Source: Sediminibacterium ginsengisoli (GTDB taxonomy: Bacteria; Bacteroidota; Bacteroidia; Chitinophagales; Chitinophagaceae). Taken from it: DNA of 37,572 bases. Under the pieces are notes generated by a model, which ran no database searches, was not told the origin of the DNA, and saw only the letters and a program-made list of their open reading frames with translations. Location: positions 1 to 37,572 of the forward strand of contig CALPLN020000002.1 of assembly GCA_943324415.2 (NCBI GenBank), written 5' to 3'. Numbering within the stretch: the first letter of the stretch is position 1; each line of letters opens with the position of its first letter. Below, piece after piece: positions 1 through 8,791 of this stretch. Made by a program: the position numbers and the translations under genes.

Positions 1-1301
1 CTCAACAAACTATCGTAATTCAACAGGATAGGATAAAGGCAATTGGACAGATCAATGCTATTCAAAAAAAGTTTAGCGCTAAATTAATCATAGACGGCAC
101 TGGGAAATTTATCATGCCTTCTTTATGGGACATGCATGTACACTTTGGAGGTGATACATTGATCGCGGAAAATAAATTACTGCTTCCCTTATATACGGCA
201 ATGGGTATTAGCCATGTTCGAGATTGTGCTGGTGATATAAGTGATTCAGTAATTGCTTGGAAAAAAGCTATCCAAGAAAACAAATTACAAGGTCCAAATA
301 TTTTCACCTCTGGTCCAAAATTAGAAGGCATTCATTCTATTTGGCCTGGCGACTTAGAGATAGGCGACGAAGCTGGTTTGAGCAAAGCACTAGATTCGCT
401 TCAGAAATTACAAGTAGATTTTGTAAAGATTACAGACAATACGCTGGAACCAAACTTATTTTTGAAAAGCATCCAGGCTGCAAGAAAAAGAGGATGGCAG
501 GTTACTGGACATATCCCGGCAACGATGACTGTTGCCACTTATGCCAATGCTGGCTTATCCGCTATAGAGCATATTGGTTATTTGCAAAGAGCTGCGTCGG
601 ATAAAGAAGATAGTATCACACAGTTAAGGGCAGCAGGTAAGATTAATAATAAAGAAGCCGCTGTTTTGTATTTAAATACGTTCAATAAAGAAGTGGCTAT
701 ACAAAAGTTCAAAAATTTAGCAGCCAATGGTACTGCTGTTGTTCCTACCATCAATGGAAGTTTTAAAACCACTTATTTAGACCAATTCGATTTTACAAAA
801 GACGACTATTTAAGATACCTTGGACCGGCATTAAAAAGAACCTACGCATGGCGAATCAACAGAGCAGCCAATGACAATGCAGAGGCGATTCAATTTAGGC
901 ATGCTAACTTTGAAGCTGCAGCGAGTTTACTGCCTATCTTATACAAAGCTGGGGTCACAATTTTAGCAGGAACGGATGCAGGTTATTTAAACTCATTTAA
1001 CTATCCCGGACTTGGCATGCACGAAGAGTTGGCAATGATGGTAAAGTATGGCCTGACACCTAGAGAAGCTCTCTTGTGTTCCGTCGTAAATGGGCCTGCT
1101 TTTTTTGGATTGCAAAATGACTATGGTGCAGTAGCGGAACATAAAAAAGCAGATTTGATCATTCTGAACGCCAATCCACTTGTGCAAATTCAAAATACCA
1201 GAACTATTGATGGCTTTATCCGCAACGGCAAATACTTAGATAGGAAAAATTTAGATAATTTGTTGCAGCATGTATTGAAGGAGATAAGTGTATTAAAATA
1301 A
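1..1301 (+). CDS. Amidohydrolase family protein (5' end outside window)
   Basis: Metal-dependent hydrolase of the amidohydrolase superfamily, resembling the imidazolonepropionase/prolidase-like subgroup. The frame is open from base 3, and the upstream part reads as the usual N-terminal beta-sandwich ending in IIDGTGKFIMPSLWDMHVH. The ATG at 114 is therefore internal and the true start lies left of the window. Visible candidate metal ligands are HVH (about bases 135-143), the lysine in VDFVKITD (the position of the carboxylated Lys), the histidines in TGHIP and IEHIGY, and the Asp in GTDAG. The C-terminus returns to the sandwich with KKADLIILNANPL, a common ending of the fold. The substrate cannot be read from the sequence. 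Any signal peptide would be outside the window. Confidence 0.9.
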   Translation, partial: QQTIVIQQDRIKAIGQINAIQKKFSAKLIIDGTGKFIMPSLWDMHVHFGGDTLIAENKLLLPLYTAMGISHVRDCAGDISDSVIAWKKAIQENKLQGPNIFTSGPKLEGIHSIWPGDLEIGDEAGLSKALDSLQKLQVDFVKITDNTLEPNLFLKSIQAARKRGWQVTGHIPATMTVATYANAGLSAIEHIGYLQRAASDKEDSITQLRAAGKINNKEAAVLYLNTFNKEVAIQKFKNLAANGTAVVPTINGSFKTTYLDQFDFTKDDYLRYLGPALKRTYAWRINRAANDNAEAIQFRHANFEAAASLLPILYKAGVTILAGTDAGYLNSFNYPGLGMHEELAMMVKYGLTPREALLCSVVNGPAFFGLQNDYGAVAEHKKADLIILNANPLVQIQNTRTIDGFIRNGKYLDRKNLDNLLQHVLKEISVLK

Positions 1302-1322
1302 TACCCACTAATAGTATACGGT

Positions 1323-1469
1323 TTAATTCAAATGCTGGTACTCCTTTGGGGTAGATCCAACTTGTTGTTTAAAGCATCTTGTAAAATGTTGAGGGTATTT
1401 AAAGCCTAATTCCCCTGCAATTTGGTTGACTGACTTATCTGTCTTATTTGCCCTATATCCTTCATGTTT
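1323..1469 (-). pseudogene. Remnant of an AraC-family regulator C-terminal HTH
   Basis: Read on the reverse strand, a 48-codon stop-to-stop stretch encodes a recognisable second half of an AraC/XylS DNA-binding domain: KSVNQIAGELGFKYPQHF, then TRCFKQQVGSTPKEYQ and a stop at 1323-1325. The pattern of second HTH (IA..LGF..PQHF.R.FK...G.TP..Y) is the family signature. There is no start codon in the stretch and a stop (TGA, 1470-1472) precedes it in frame, so sensor domain and first HTH are missing. It is best read as a decayed 3' fragment left between the amidohydrolase and terC. A programmed frameshift is not suggested by anything upstream. Confidence 0.75.
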
Positions 1470-1502
1470 TCAGGGTGAAAGAGGGTGTGAAGCATTAATA
1501 CC

Positions 1503-1510
1503 TATATTTG
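1503..1510 (+). promoter_or_regulatory. Probable -7 element for the terC operon
   Basis: TATATTTG matches the Bacteroidota -7 consensus TAnnTTTG exactly and lies 19 bp before the terC ATG. No good TTTG -33 element is seen 19 bp upstream, so the call rests on the -7 box alone. Confidence 0.45.
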
Positions 1511-1529
1511 CATTTGTAAAAACGCATAT

Positions 1530-2219
1530 ATGTTAGACGCAATTATCCCATTGATCTCCTTAATACTTCTAGAAGTCATTTTAGGTATTGACAATGTAAT
1601 TTTCATCTCCATTTTATCGGATAAGTTGCCTGATAGCCAAAGAAACAAATTAAGGTATTGGGGGCTTGGTTTAGCCATGGTGATGCGTCTAATTTTATTG
1701 ACGTTAATTTCTTGGATTCTAAAATTGGATCAACCTTTATTTACGTTTTTAGATATAAGTTTCTCAGGTAAGGGGATCATTTTGATCGCCGGTGGTTTAT
1801 TTTTAATCTATAAGAGTACTGTTGAGATTTATCATAAAACAGAATTGGCCAATCAGAGTGAAGTGCCAGTTGTTCCAAAGGCGAGTAGCTTCAAAAGATT
1901 ATTGATGGAGATTATACTTTTAGATTTAGTATTTTCTATTGATTCGATCATTACTGCGATTGGCATGGCACAAGAATTATGGGTCATGTATACATCGGTT
2001 ATCGTGGCTGTTGTAATTATGATTTTTGCTTCGCAGCCAATTAGTTATTTTATCAAAAAGCATCCTTCCTTCAAAATATTGGCTTTAAGCTTTTTAATGA
2101 TGATTGGTATTTCTTTAATTGCAGAAGGCTTTCATTTGGCGATACCTAAAGGCTATATTTATTTTTCAATGGCTTTTGCTTTTGTAGTTGATATCATACA
2201 AATGAAGACGGTAAAATAG
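1530..2219 (+). CDS. terC: TerC family integral membrane protein
   Basis: Inner-membrane protein of the TerC/Alx family. Characterised members export Mn2+ or are linked to tellurite resistance and to metal loading of secreted proteins. The 229-aa sequence has about seven hydrophobic segments and both family signatures: EVILGIDNVIFISIL near the N-terminus and LLDLVFSIDSIITAIGMA near residue 135, each with the conserved acidic residues (GIDN, SIDS) in a membrane helix. The length is typical for the short TerC form without CBS domains. It ends 4 bases before the radical SAM gene, so the two are probably cotranscribed. The specific metal is inferred from the family only. Confidence 0.9.
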   Translation: MLDAIIPLISLILLEVILGIDNVIFISILSDKLPDSQRNKLRYWGLGLAMVMRLILLTLISWILKLDQPLFTFLDISFSGKGIILIAGGLFLIYKSTVEIYHKTELANQSEVPVVPKASSFKRLLMEIILLDLVFSIDSIITAIGMAQELWVMYTSVIVAVVIMIFASQPISYFIKKHPSFKILALSFLMMIGISLIAEGFHLAIPKGYIYFSMAFAFVVDIIQMKTVK

Positions 2220-2223
2220 TCCT

Positions 2224-4416
2224 ATGCAATCACCCGTATTTTTAATTACGCCACCATTTACGCAGCTAAATACGCCTTATCCTGCAACGGCATATATCAA
2301 AGGATTTTTGAATACTAAAGGTATTTCAAGTGTCCAGGCAGATCTGGGGATTGAGGTGACATTGGCTGTTTTTAATAAGGAAGGATTATCGAAGTTATTT
2401 GAGGCTATCGTTGAAAAGGAATACGAGCTTAGTCCCGATTGTCAACGTATACTTGCTCTGAAAAACAACTATATCAACACGATTGATCAAGTGATTTTAT
2501 TTCTACAGGGTAAGTTGGATACCATTGCGCATTTAATTTGTACGCGTTCATTCTTACCAGAAGCAAGTGCTTTTGATCAATTAGATGATTTAGCATGGGC
2601 ATTCGGTGCGATGGGCAAGCAGGATAAAGCAAAGCATATCGCTACAATGTACTTAGAGGATCTTGGCAACTTGATTAAAGCAACAATTGATCCTTATTTT
2701 GGTTTTAGTCGTTATGCAGAAAGTCTCGGAAGATCTGCTAATTCATTTGACGAATTGTATGAAGCACTCAATGCGCCTGCAACTTATTTAGACACTATTT
2801 TATTAAGTCTATTTGAACAACATATTCAAAAAGTACAACCTAAACTAGTTTGTATCTCAGTGCCATTCCCTGGAAATCTGTATACTTCTTTGAGGTGTGG
2901 ACAATGGATTAAGCAGCATCACCCTGAAATCAAAGTGGCAATGGGTGGTGGCTTTGCCAATACCGAACTTCGTTCCTTGTCTGATCCAAGGGTGTTTGAG
3001 TTTTATGATTTTATTACATTGGATGATGGGGAAACGCCGATTGAATTATTAATTGATCATATTGACGGTAAAAAAGAAGTACATGATTTAAAACGCTGTT
3101 TTGTATTATTGAACGGAGTGGTGACGTATATGAATGAATCCATTTATCCAGACTATAAGCAACACCAGCTGGGGACGCCTGATTATGAGGGTTTATTGTT
3201 GGACCAATATATCTCTGTGATTGAGTTAGTCAATCCAATGCATAGTTTGTGGAGTGACGGAAGATGGAATAAACTAACGATGGCCCATGGGTGTTATTGG
3301 GGTAAATGTACGTTTTGTGATATCTCTTTGGACTATATTAAAACCTATGAACCTGCAACAGCTAGTTTATTGGCAGACAGGATGGAGACCATGATTGCCC
3401 AGACTGGTCAAAATGGCTTTCATTTTGTAGACGAAGCAGCACCACCCGCATTGATGAAGGCTTTAGCAATTGAAATCATTCGTCGTAAGTTAGTGGTAAG
3501 TTGGTGGGCCAATGTACGCTTTGAAAAAAGCTTTACACAGGACCTTTGTCTTTTATTGAAAGCTTCTGGATGTATTGCGGTGAGTGGAGGGTTAGAGGTT
3601 GCATCAGACAGGTTATTGGATCTAATTCAGAAAGGAATCACAGTAGCACAAGTTGCTAGAGTAAGCAAGCATTTTAATGATGCAGGAATCATGGTACATG
3701 CTTACTTGATGTATGGCTTTCCTACACAGACAGTGCAAGAAACGGTTGATTCTTTAGAAATGGTACGTCAGTTATTTGAAACAGGTGTATTAAAATCTGC
3801 CTTCTGGCATTTGTTTACGATGACTGCGCATAGTCCAGTTGGGTTGGCACCTGAAAAATATAAAGTCAAAAAAGTAACAGATGCAATTGGCAGTTTTGCC
3901 AATAATGATATCGTCCATACAGATCCCACAGGTGCGAATCATGAGATATTTGGCTTTGGCTTAAAAAAGGCATTGCTTAATTATATGCATGGTGTTTGTT
4001 TTGAATTCCCATTACAAAAATGGTTTGAATTTAAAATACCAAAAACCACGATTGAGCCAAATTATATCCAAACACAAATTGATGCGGTAGAGATAGGTAC
4101 TACAAATTATAAAGCAATATGGATAGGATTAAAACCGAATGCAACCATTGTTCAAAAGGCAAAGAAAGGCAATAAGTGGGAAGAGCTGAATTTACGTTTT
4201 GAGACCAATAAAAACACTGTTTCAATCAATGTGTCGCCAGAAAACGGTGCATGGTTAATGCAGCTATTGTCAAAAATACATATAGATACCTCTGTAGGTA
4301 TGCCTTTGGCAGAGATCAAGGCGGATTATGCAGCTGCAGGTTTGGAAGGCTTTGATTTGTTTTGGGATAATAAGCCCATCAATACCTTGCATAAAGCAGG
4401 GCTATTAAGAATTTAA
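2224..4416 (+). CDS. B12-binding domain-containing radical SAM protein
   Basis: A 730-aa protein with a cobalamin-binding-like N-terminal half and a radical SAM core. The N-terminal part ends in a Rossmann-like stretch (PKLVCISVPFPGNLYTSLRCG, then VAMGGGFANTELRSL and a DDGE segment), as in B12-dependent radical SAM enzymes. The cluster motif is GCYWGKCTFCD, encoded at 3289-3321. The spacing is C-x4-C-x2-C, one residue longer than the textbook C-x3-C-x2-C. Later motifs (SGGLEVASDRLLDLIQKGIT, LMYGFPTQT) fit the SAM barrel. No classical DHxxG is visible in the B12 domain. The substrate is unknown; the family includes methylases and ring-forming enzymes. The gene lies between terC and a yjbR-like gene on the same strand. 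Confidence 0.85.
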   Translation: MQSPVFLITPPFTQLNTPYPATAYIKGFLNTKGISSVQADLGIEVTLAVFNKEGLSKLFEAIVEKEYELSPDCQRILALKNNYINTIDQVILFLQGKLDTIAHLICTRSFLPEASAFDQLDDLAWAFGAMGKQDKAKHIATMYLEDLGNLIKATIDPYFGFSRYAESLGRSANSFDELYEALNAPATYLDTILLSLFEQHIQKVQPKLVCISVPFPGNLYTSLRCGQWIKQHHPEIKVAMGGGFANTELRSLSDPRVFEFYDFITLDDGETPIELLIDHIDGKKEVHDLKRCFVLLNGVVTYMNESIYPDYKQHQLGTPDYEGLLLDQYISVIELVNPMHSLWSDGRWNKLTMAHGCYWGKCTFCDISLDYIKTYEPATASLLADRMETMIAQTGQNGFHFVDEAAPPALMKALAIEIIRRKLVVSWWANVRFEKSFTQDLCLLLKASGCIAVSGGLEVASDRLLDLIQKGITVAQVARVSKHFNDAGIMVHAYLMYGFPTQTVQETVDSLEMVRQLFETGVLKSAFWHLFTMTAHSPVGLAPEKYKVKKVTDAIGSFANNDIVHTDPTGANHEIFGFGLKKALLNYMHGVCFEFPLQKWFEFKIPKTTIEPNYIQTQIDAVEIGTTNYKAIWIGLKPNATIVQKAKKGNKWEELNLRFETNKNTVSINVSPENGAWLMQLLSKIHIDTSVGMPLAEIKADYAAAGLEGFDLFWDNKPINTLHKAGLLRI

Positions 4417-4426
4417 ATCCATTAAG

Positions 4427-4747
4427 ATGCATGTTGAATGGGTAAGAGATTTTTGTTTGACTTTTAAAGATGTGGAAGAATGTCAGCCATTCGGTCCAGA
4501 GCATCTCGTATATAAGATTAAGGGTAAAATGTTCTTACTTCTTTCTTTGGATGAAATCCCGCCAAGGGTCAATGTAAAAACAGATCCAGAAAGATCAATT
4601 GAATTAAGAGAATCTTATCCTGACAATATATTACCGGGTTATCATATGAATAAGAAGCATTGGAACACACTTGTTTTAAATGCTAGACTTAGTCCATCTT
4701 TAGTGCAAGAATTGATTCGTGATTCTTATGCATTAGTTAGTAAATAA
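4427..4747 (+). CDS. MmcQ/YjbR family protein
   Basis: A 106-aa small cytoplasmic protein of the MmcQ/YjbR family, whose fold (CyaY-like, sometimes called a double-wing DNA-binding fold) is known but whose function is not. Diagnostic segments are the N-terminal EECQPFGPEHLVYKIKGKMF, the central PPRVNVKTDPER, and GYHMNKKHWNTL, which matches the family's G.hmnK.HW.t. motif. The length is slightly short of the usual 115-120 residues but both ends look intact. It starts 10 bases after the radical SAM gene, so it probably belongs to the terC operon. No regulatory target is suggested by the context. Confidence 0.85.
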   Translation: MHVEWVRDFCLTFKDVEECQPFGPEHLVYKIKGKMFLLLSLDEIPPRVNVKTDPERSIELRESYPDNILPGYHMNKKHWNTLVLNARLSPSLVQELIRDSYALVSK

Positions 4748-4865
4748 ACTTAAATACTTATTCTTAAAATTTTGCCAATTATCATTTGCATAAGCCACTT
4801 TAACATATATTTTAATTGTATGTAACTTTTTCCCGATATTTTCGTTCAACTTTAAAATAAATTGA

Positions 4866-7634
4866 ATGAATTTTCTCTCTCCTAGCTGGCTTAAGCTAGT
4901 TTTACTCAACGGGCTTGTTTTGCTTAGTTTATCTGTTTCTGCTCAATTAAATAGTATAAAAGGTGAAATTAAAGATACGGTTGATAAGAAAAGTCTCTAT
5001 AACGCCTCCGTGGTTTTGCTACATGCCAAAGATTCTGTTCTTTATAAAACAATACGAACTCAATTAAATGGACAATTTTCATTCAACGCAATTCAAAAAG
5101 GCGCATATGTTTTAATGATTTCATATCCTCAATATGCTGATTATTTAGAAAAAATTGAACTAAAAGAAAGTGATATTAATTTAGGCATCATTCCATTAAA
5201 TACAAAAGTCCACTTATTAAAGGAGGTCATCATAAAAAATACAGTTTCTGCAATTCGAGTTAAAGGCGATACTACAGAATATAAAGCCGATAGCTTTAGA
5301 GTTACACCCAATGCGGATGTGCAGGAATTAATAAAAAAAATGCCTGGATTTCAAGTCAACTCCAAAGGAGAGATTACAACCCAGGGTGAAAAAGTAAATA
5401 AAGTATTGGTTGATGGAGAAGAATTCTTTAGCGATGATCCTGCAGTAGTGACAAAAAATTTAAGAGCGGATGCGGTGGACAAAGTACAAGTTTTTGATAA
5501 AAAATCTGACCAAGCGGCTTTTACAGGAATTGATGATGGGCAAACCAGTAAGACGATCAATTTGCAATTAAAAGAAGATAAAAAAAATGGCCATTATGGT
5601 AAGTTCGAACTTGGCTCAAATTTAGATACCTATAAGAATGGGAAAGCTTTAATTAATGCGTTTAAAGGAAAGAAGAAGTTTGCCGGCTATCTCACCACTG
5701 ATAACACAAAGTTTGAAGCGTTAAGTTGGGATGAACAAAGAAATTACTCAGACGGGGGCAATACGGTGACCACATTAGGGGATGACGGAAGTATGAGTAT
5801 TTATTTTTCTAGTGGTGGTGATGATTATGACGAACAAATAGGTTTGCCTAATCAACAAAGCGGAGGAGTAGTACTTGCTAATAAATGGGGTAATACTTCC
5901 ACCAACAATACTGGTCAATATCAAAGATTGCAATCTAATGCGAAAGGAACTAGTTACACGCAAACAATTCTTTCTAACGCAATTTTAAATAACAACACTA
6001 CGAATGACCAAGTGCTTGATAAAAGAAAGTATCGTTTCAATACTATTAATGAGTGGGGTACAGATAGTACAGGTTTGTTTAAAATTACTTTAAAAGCGGC
6101 TAATACTTTAAAAGAGGCTAGTGCGCAATATTTTGGTATTACAACGAATGAATCCGGTAGTCGTATCAATCAGACAGAAAGACAGACAAGTTTAGCAGAG
6201 AACGATAAACTTTTAGTTTCAAATTTAAGTTATAGAAAGAAGTTTGCTAAAAAAGGTAGAACAATTTCGGTGCTTTCTGATTTGAATTTTAATGATAAAG
6301 CACAAGATGCAACTTTGATCTCTGAAAACAGTTTCTATGACGCAGCTAATTTACTCAGCTCTGTAGACAGGGTAGATCAAGTTAAAGCCAATCAACAAAC
6401 AACTTCATCTATCGCTTCAAATATAGTGTACACAGAACCATTGAGTGAAAAATCGTTTTTAATTTTTAAATATGGGCTTACAATAGCTAAAAATGATGCA
6501 GAAAGAGTGACTTCAAATAATAATGGTGCAATTGTAGACTCATTGAGTAATCACTTTGTGTTTAATACAGTTAATAACAGTGGGTCACTCAGTTATCGTT
6601 ATGTTGCTAAGAAAGTAAATTTTATCATTGGATCGGGAATGGGGACAGCAAACTATCAGTTAAACGATTTGGAATTGGGTACAAACAGAGCAATCAATTT
6701 TACAAATTTTATTCCAAGCGCTTCTTTAAATTTTAATCCTAAACAACAAAGAAGAATTAGGTTTAATTACAATGGCAATACTATTAACCCTACACTCCAA
6801 CAGATACAGCCAATTATTGACAATTCGGATCCTTTAAATATAGGGGTGGGTAATGCTAATTTGCAACAAGGATTTTCAAATAAGTTCTCGTTTAATGCAA
6901 ATGATTATAAAGTACTAAAAAGTCGATCTATTAGTTTGAATGCAAATTATACTGCTACAAACAATGCTATTACCAATAGCAGTCAAGTGGATACCAATGG
7001 GCGTACAATACGTAAATACGTTAATGTAGACGGAAGTTTTAATTACAATTTCAGTGTAGGTTATGGATTGGATGTCTATAAAGGGGTAAATCTTCGTGTG
7101 CAAATGGGTAAAAATTTCAATCGTTATATCAACTTCGTGAATGATGTCAAAAATACCAATGACAATAATGGAATAGACTATACTTTAAGTTTGAATTACT
7201 GGAGCGATACTTGGTTTAATTTCTATTGGCAATTAATGGCAACCAATAATCAGTCAACATCTAGCATTAGAGCTAATATCACTACAAACTATTGGTCATA
7301 TTCAAGTTACGGTAATTTTAATTTCAACTTTAAAAAAGCTAAAACCTATATTTCAATTGAGAATGACATCAATATCTATCAAAAATCGGCTGCTTTCCCC
7401 GATCAAAGAAATATCTATTTAGTGAGCCCGTCAATTCGTAAAGTAATTGGGAAAAAAGATCAGTTTGAGTTAAAATTATTTGCATTTGATATTTTCAATC
7501 AAAATAATTATGTAAGAAGAAATATATCAAGCAATTTTATTTCAGAGACCACTAATAATGGTATTAGACGTTATTTCTTACTTGGATTTGTGTATAATTT
7601 TTCTAAAAATAGTAAGCCTCCAAGTTTTGATTAA
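4866..7634 (+). CDS. Outer-membrane beta-barrel protein, TonB-receptor-like
   Basis: A 922-aa outer-membrane protein of the Bacteroidota TonB-dependent-receptor-like barrel family. It has a signal peptide (hydrophobic to about residue 26, ending SVSAQ). A carboxypeptidase-regulatory-like beta-sandwich follows (about 28-115; IKGEIKDTVDKKSLYNASV). Then comes a plug-like region (about 130-240) with KVLVDGEEFFSDDPAVVTKN and LRADAVDKVQVFDKKSDQA. The remaining ~650 residues are Asn/Ser/Tyr-rich alternating strands ending in an aromatic barrel terminus (FLLGFVYNFSK). The start ATG follows an AT-rich leader. The GLPGLI gene begins 33 bases downstream, a pairing often seen in this phylum. The transported or bound ligand is unknown, and no SusD partner is adjacent. 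Confidence 0.88.
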   Translation: MNFLSPSWLKLVLLNGLVLLSLSVSAQLNSIKGEIKDTVDKKSLYNASVVLLHAKDSVLYKTIRTQLNGQFSFNAIQKGAYVLMISYPQYADYLEKIELKESDINLGIIPLNTKVHLLKEVIIKNTVSAIRVKGDTTEYKADSFRVTPNADVQELIKKMPGFQVNSKGEITTQGEKVNKVLVDGEEFFSDDPAVVTKNLRADAVDKVQVFDKKSDQAAFTGIDDGQTSKTINLQLKEDKKNGHYGKFELGSNLDTYKNGKALINAFKGKKKFAGYLTTDNTKFEALSWDEQRNYSDGGNTVTTLGDDGSMSIYFSSGGDDYDEQIGLPNQQSGGVVLANKWGNTSTNNTGQYQRLQSNAKGTSYTQTILSNAILNNNTTNDQVLDKRKYRFNTINEWGTDSTGLFKITLKAANTLKEASAQYFGITTNESGSRINQTERQTSLAENDKLLVSNLSYRKKFAKKGRTISVLSDLNFNDKAQDATLISENSFYDAANLLSSVDRVDQVKANQQTTSSIASNIVYTEPLSEKSFLIFKYGLTIAKNDAERVTSNNNGAIVDSLSNHFVFNTVNNSGSLSYRYVAKKVNFIIGSGMGTANYQLNDLELGTNRAINFTNFIPSASLNFNPKQQRRIRFNYNGNTINPTLQQIQPIIDNSDPLNIGVGNANLQQGFSNKFSFNANDYKVLKSRSISLNANYTATNNAITNSSQVDTNGRTIRKYVNVDGSFNYNFSVGYGLDVYKGVNLRVQMGKNFNRYINFVNDVKNTNDNNGIDYTLSLNYWSDTWFNFYWQLMATNNQSTSSIRANITTNYWSYSSYGNFNFNFKKAKTYISIENDINIYQKSAAFPDQRNIYLVSPSIRKVIGKKDQFELKLFAFDIFNQNNYVRRNISSNFISETTNNGIRRYFLLGFVYNFSKNSKPPSFD

Positions 7635-7667
7635 ACATTTTCAATTATTTCATTATAATATTATCAT

Positions 7668-8417
7668 ATGTTCCGTTTTATTTTAATTTCCTTTTTATTC
7701 ATTACTCAGTCAGTAAAAGCACAACAATTTATTAATGCCGGCAAATTGACTTTTGAACGAAAAGTGGCACAAATCACATTGATGGAAAATCTATACGAAA
7801 ATGGCGGGGATGATAATTTTTGGCTAGTAGAAATGAAAAAAGTGTACCCTAGAATAGTAACAGATAGCTATACTTTAGAATTCAATAATAATACTACTTT
7901 ATTTAAAGTGGAGAAAGAAAATTCAGATACCAAGTACATGTTAACTGGATTAAAGCCTTCAGATCAGAATTACGTATATCAAGATTTCAATCAGAATATG
8001 ACAACTATGAGTAAAGGGTTATTTGAAAATGAATACTTAGTAAAAGATAGTTTACGACAATTTCAATGGAAAATTACAGGCGAGGTGAGAGATATTGCTG
8101 GTTTTGAATGTAAAAAAGCCTTAACTAAAATCAATGACTCCGTAGTGGTTGTAGCTTTCTATACGGATCAAATAATGGTAAAAGGTGGTCCAGAAAATTT
8201 CAATGGACTTCCAGGTATGATATTAGGCTTGGCTGTCCCAAGATTATCTCTTACTTTATTTGCTACAAAGCTTGAATTAACAAGCACTCCCTTGAATGTC
8301 AAATTGCCTTCAAAACCCAAATTTGTAAAACACAGCCAAATCCTTCAAGATGTAGAAAAAGGCCTAAAGACTTGGGGTAAAGAAGCTAAGGCAATAGCTT
8401 GGATATCTAATTTATAA
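7668..8417 (+). CDS. GLPGLI family protein
   Basis: A 249-aa secreted or periplasmic protein of the GLPGLI family (Porph_ging domain), restricted to Bacteroidota and without a known activity. It has a signal peptide (FILISFLFITQSVKAQ). The family motif appears as GGPENFNGLPGMILGL around residues 176-191, preceded by the typical FECKKALTK segment and the acidic YTDQI strand. It follows the outer-membrane barrel gene by 33 bases with no terminator between, so the two are probably coexpressed and may act together at the envelope (inference from pairing). The stop codon abuts a structured inverted repeat at 8418-8484. Confidence 0.9.
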   Translation: MFRFILISFLFITQSVKAQQFINAGKLTFERKVAQITLMENLYENGGDDNFWLVEMKKVYPRIVTDSYTLEFNNNTTLFKVEKENSDTKYMLTGLKPSDQNYVYQDFNQNMTTMSKGLFENEYLVKDSLRQFQWKITGEVRDIAGFECKKALTKINDSVVVVAFYTDQIMVKGGPENFNGLPGMILGLAVPRLSLTLFATKLELTSTPLNVKLPSKPKFVKHSQILQDVEKGLKTWGKEAKAIAWISNL

Positions 8418-8484
8418 ATCCAACCCCCTTTGGCTCATTGTGTAAAGTGAGCCAGATTTCGTTCTGGACGAAAAGGGGGCGGAT
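8418..8484. terminator. Structured inverted repeat between convergent genes, probable bidirectional terminator
   Basis: An outer stem ATCC-aa-CCCCCTTT (8418-8431) pairs with AAAGGGGG-c-GGAT (8472-8484). Inside it two further hairpins are possible: GGCTCA/TGAGCC (8432-8437 with 8448-8453) and CCAGA/TCTGG (8452-8456 with 8463-8467). These share two C residues, so they compete or form a compact junction. The element lies between the convergent GLPGLI and dodecin genes, and on the + strand is followed by a T-rich stretch (8484-8497). This fits a terminator for both, though the fold is more elaborate than needed. Confidence 0.6.
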
Positions 8485-8488
8485 TAAC

Positions 8489-8701
8489 TTATTTTTTGGT
8501 TAAATCAATTGCGAAACTCAATTTTAACGTCACTCGGTATTCGGTGATTTTATTATTTGTAACAATTGCTGTTTGATCTTGAACCCATACGGATTTAATG
8601 TCTTTCAAGGTTTTGCTAGCGTGTGTGACTGCAGTTTGTGCAGCATCTTCCCAACTTTTAGTTGAATTAGACATCACTTCAATTACTTTTACGGTACTCA
8701 T
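8489..8701 (-). CDS. Dodecin family flavin-binding protein
   Basis: A 70-aa dodecin, a small protein that assembles into a hollow dodecamer storing or buffering flavins. The full family pattern is present: KVIEVMSNSTKSWEDAAQ (strand-helix with the S-W-E-D-A segment), HASKTLKDIKSVWVQDQ (helix to second strand, with the Trp that normally stacks on flavin), then ITEYRVTLKLSFAID (last strand). The length is normal. It is divergent from the 154-aa gene at 8853. A -7-like element is at 8725-8718, and the FNR-like box at 8770-8783 lies about 62 bp before the expected start of transcription, a class I position. Membership of the stress regulon is therefore plausible but weaker than for its neighbours. 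Confidence 0.93.
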   Translation of the reverse strand: MSTVKVIEVMSNSTKSWEDAAQTAVTHASKTLKDIKSVWVQDQTAIVTNNKITEYRVTLKLSFAIDLTKK

Positions 8702-8717
8702 AACATTTATTTAATGT

Positions 8718-8749
8718 CTAAATTATTAGATAGTAATGTAATTGACAAT
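8718..8749 (-). promoter_or_regulatory. Candidate dodecin promoter
   Basis: On the reverse strand ATTG (8749-8746), a 20-bp spacer and TAATTTAG (8725-8718) approximate TTTG-N19-TAnnTTTG with one mismatch in each element. Transcription would start near 8714, about 13 bases before the dodecin ATG. Confidence 0.4.
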
Positions 8750-8769
8750 GACGCCTATCTTACTTTGTA

Positions 8770-8783
8770 TTGATTAATGTCAT
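8770..8783. promoter_or_regulatory. FNR/CRP-like operator, site D1
   Basis: TTGAT-TAAT-GTCAT, which is ATGAC-N4-ATCAA on the other strand, the form shared by most sites in this window. It is centred at 8776.5, exactly 22 bp from the next box and about 62 bp upstream of the inferred dodecin start site. Confidence 0.65.
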
Positions 8784-8791
8784 TCTTAAAA

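Noticed and set aside
257-604. 115-aa + strand open frame inside the amidohydrolase gene
   Set aside because: It lies wholly within a strongly supported gene in another frame and its translation shows no domain or sensible composition.
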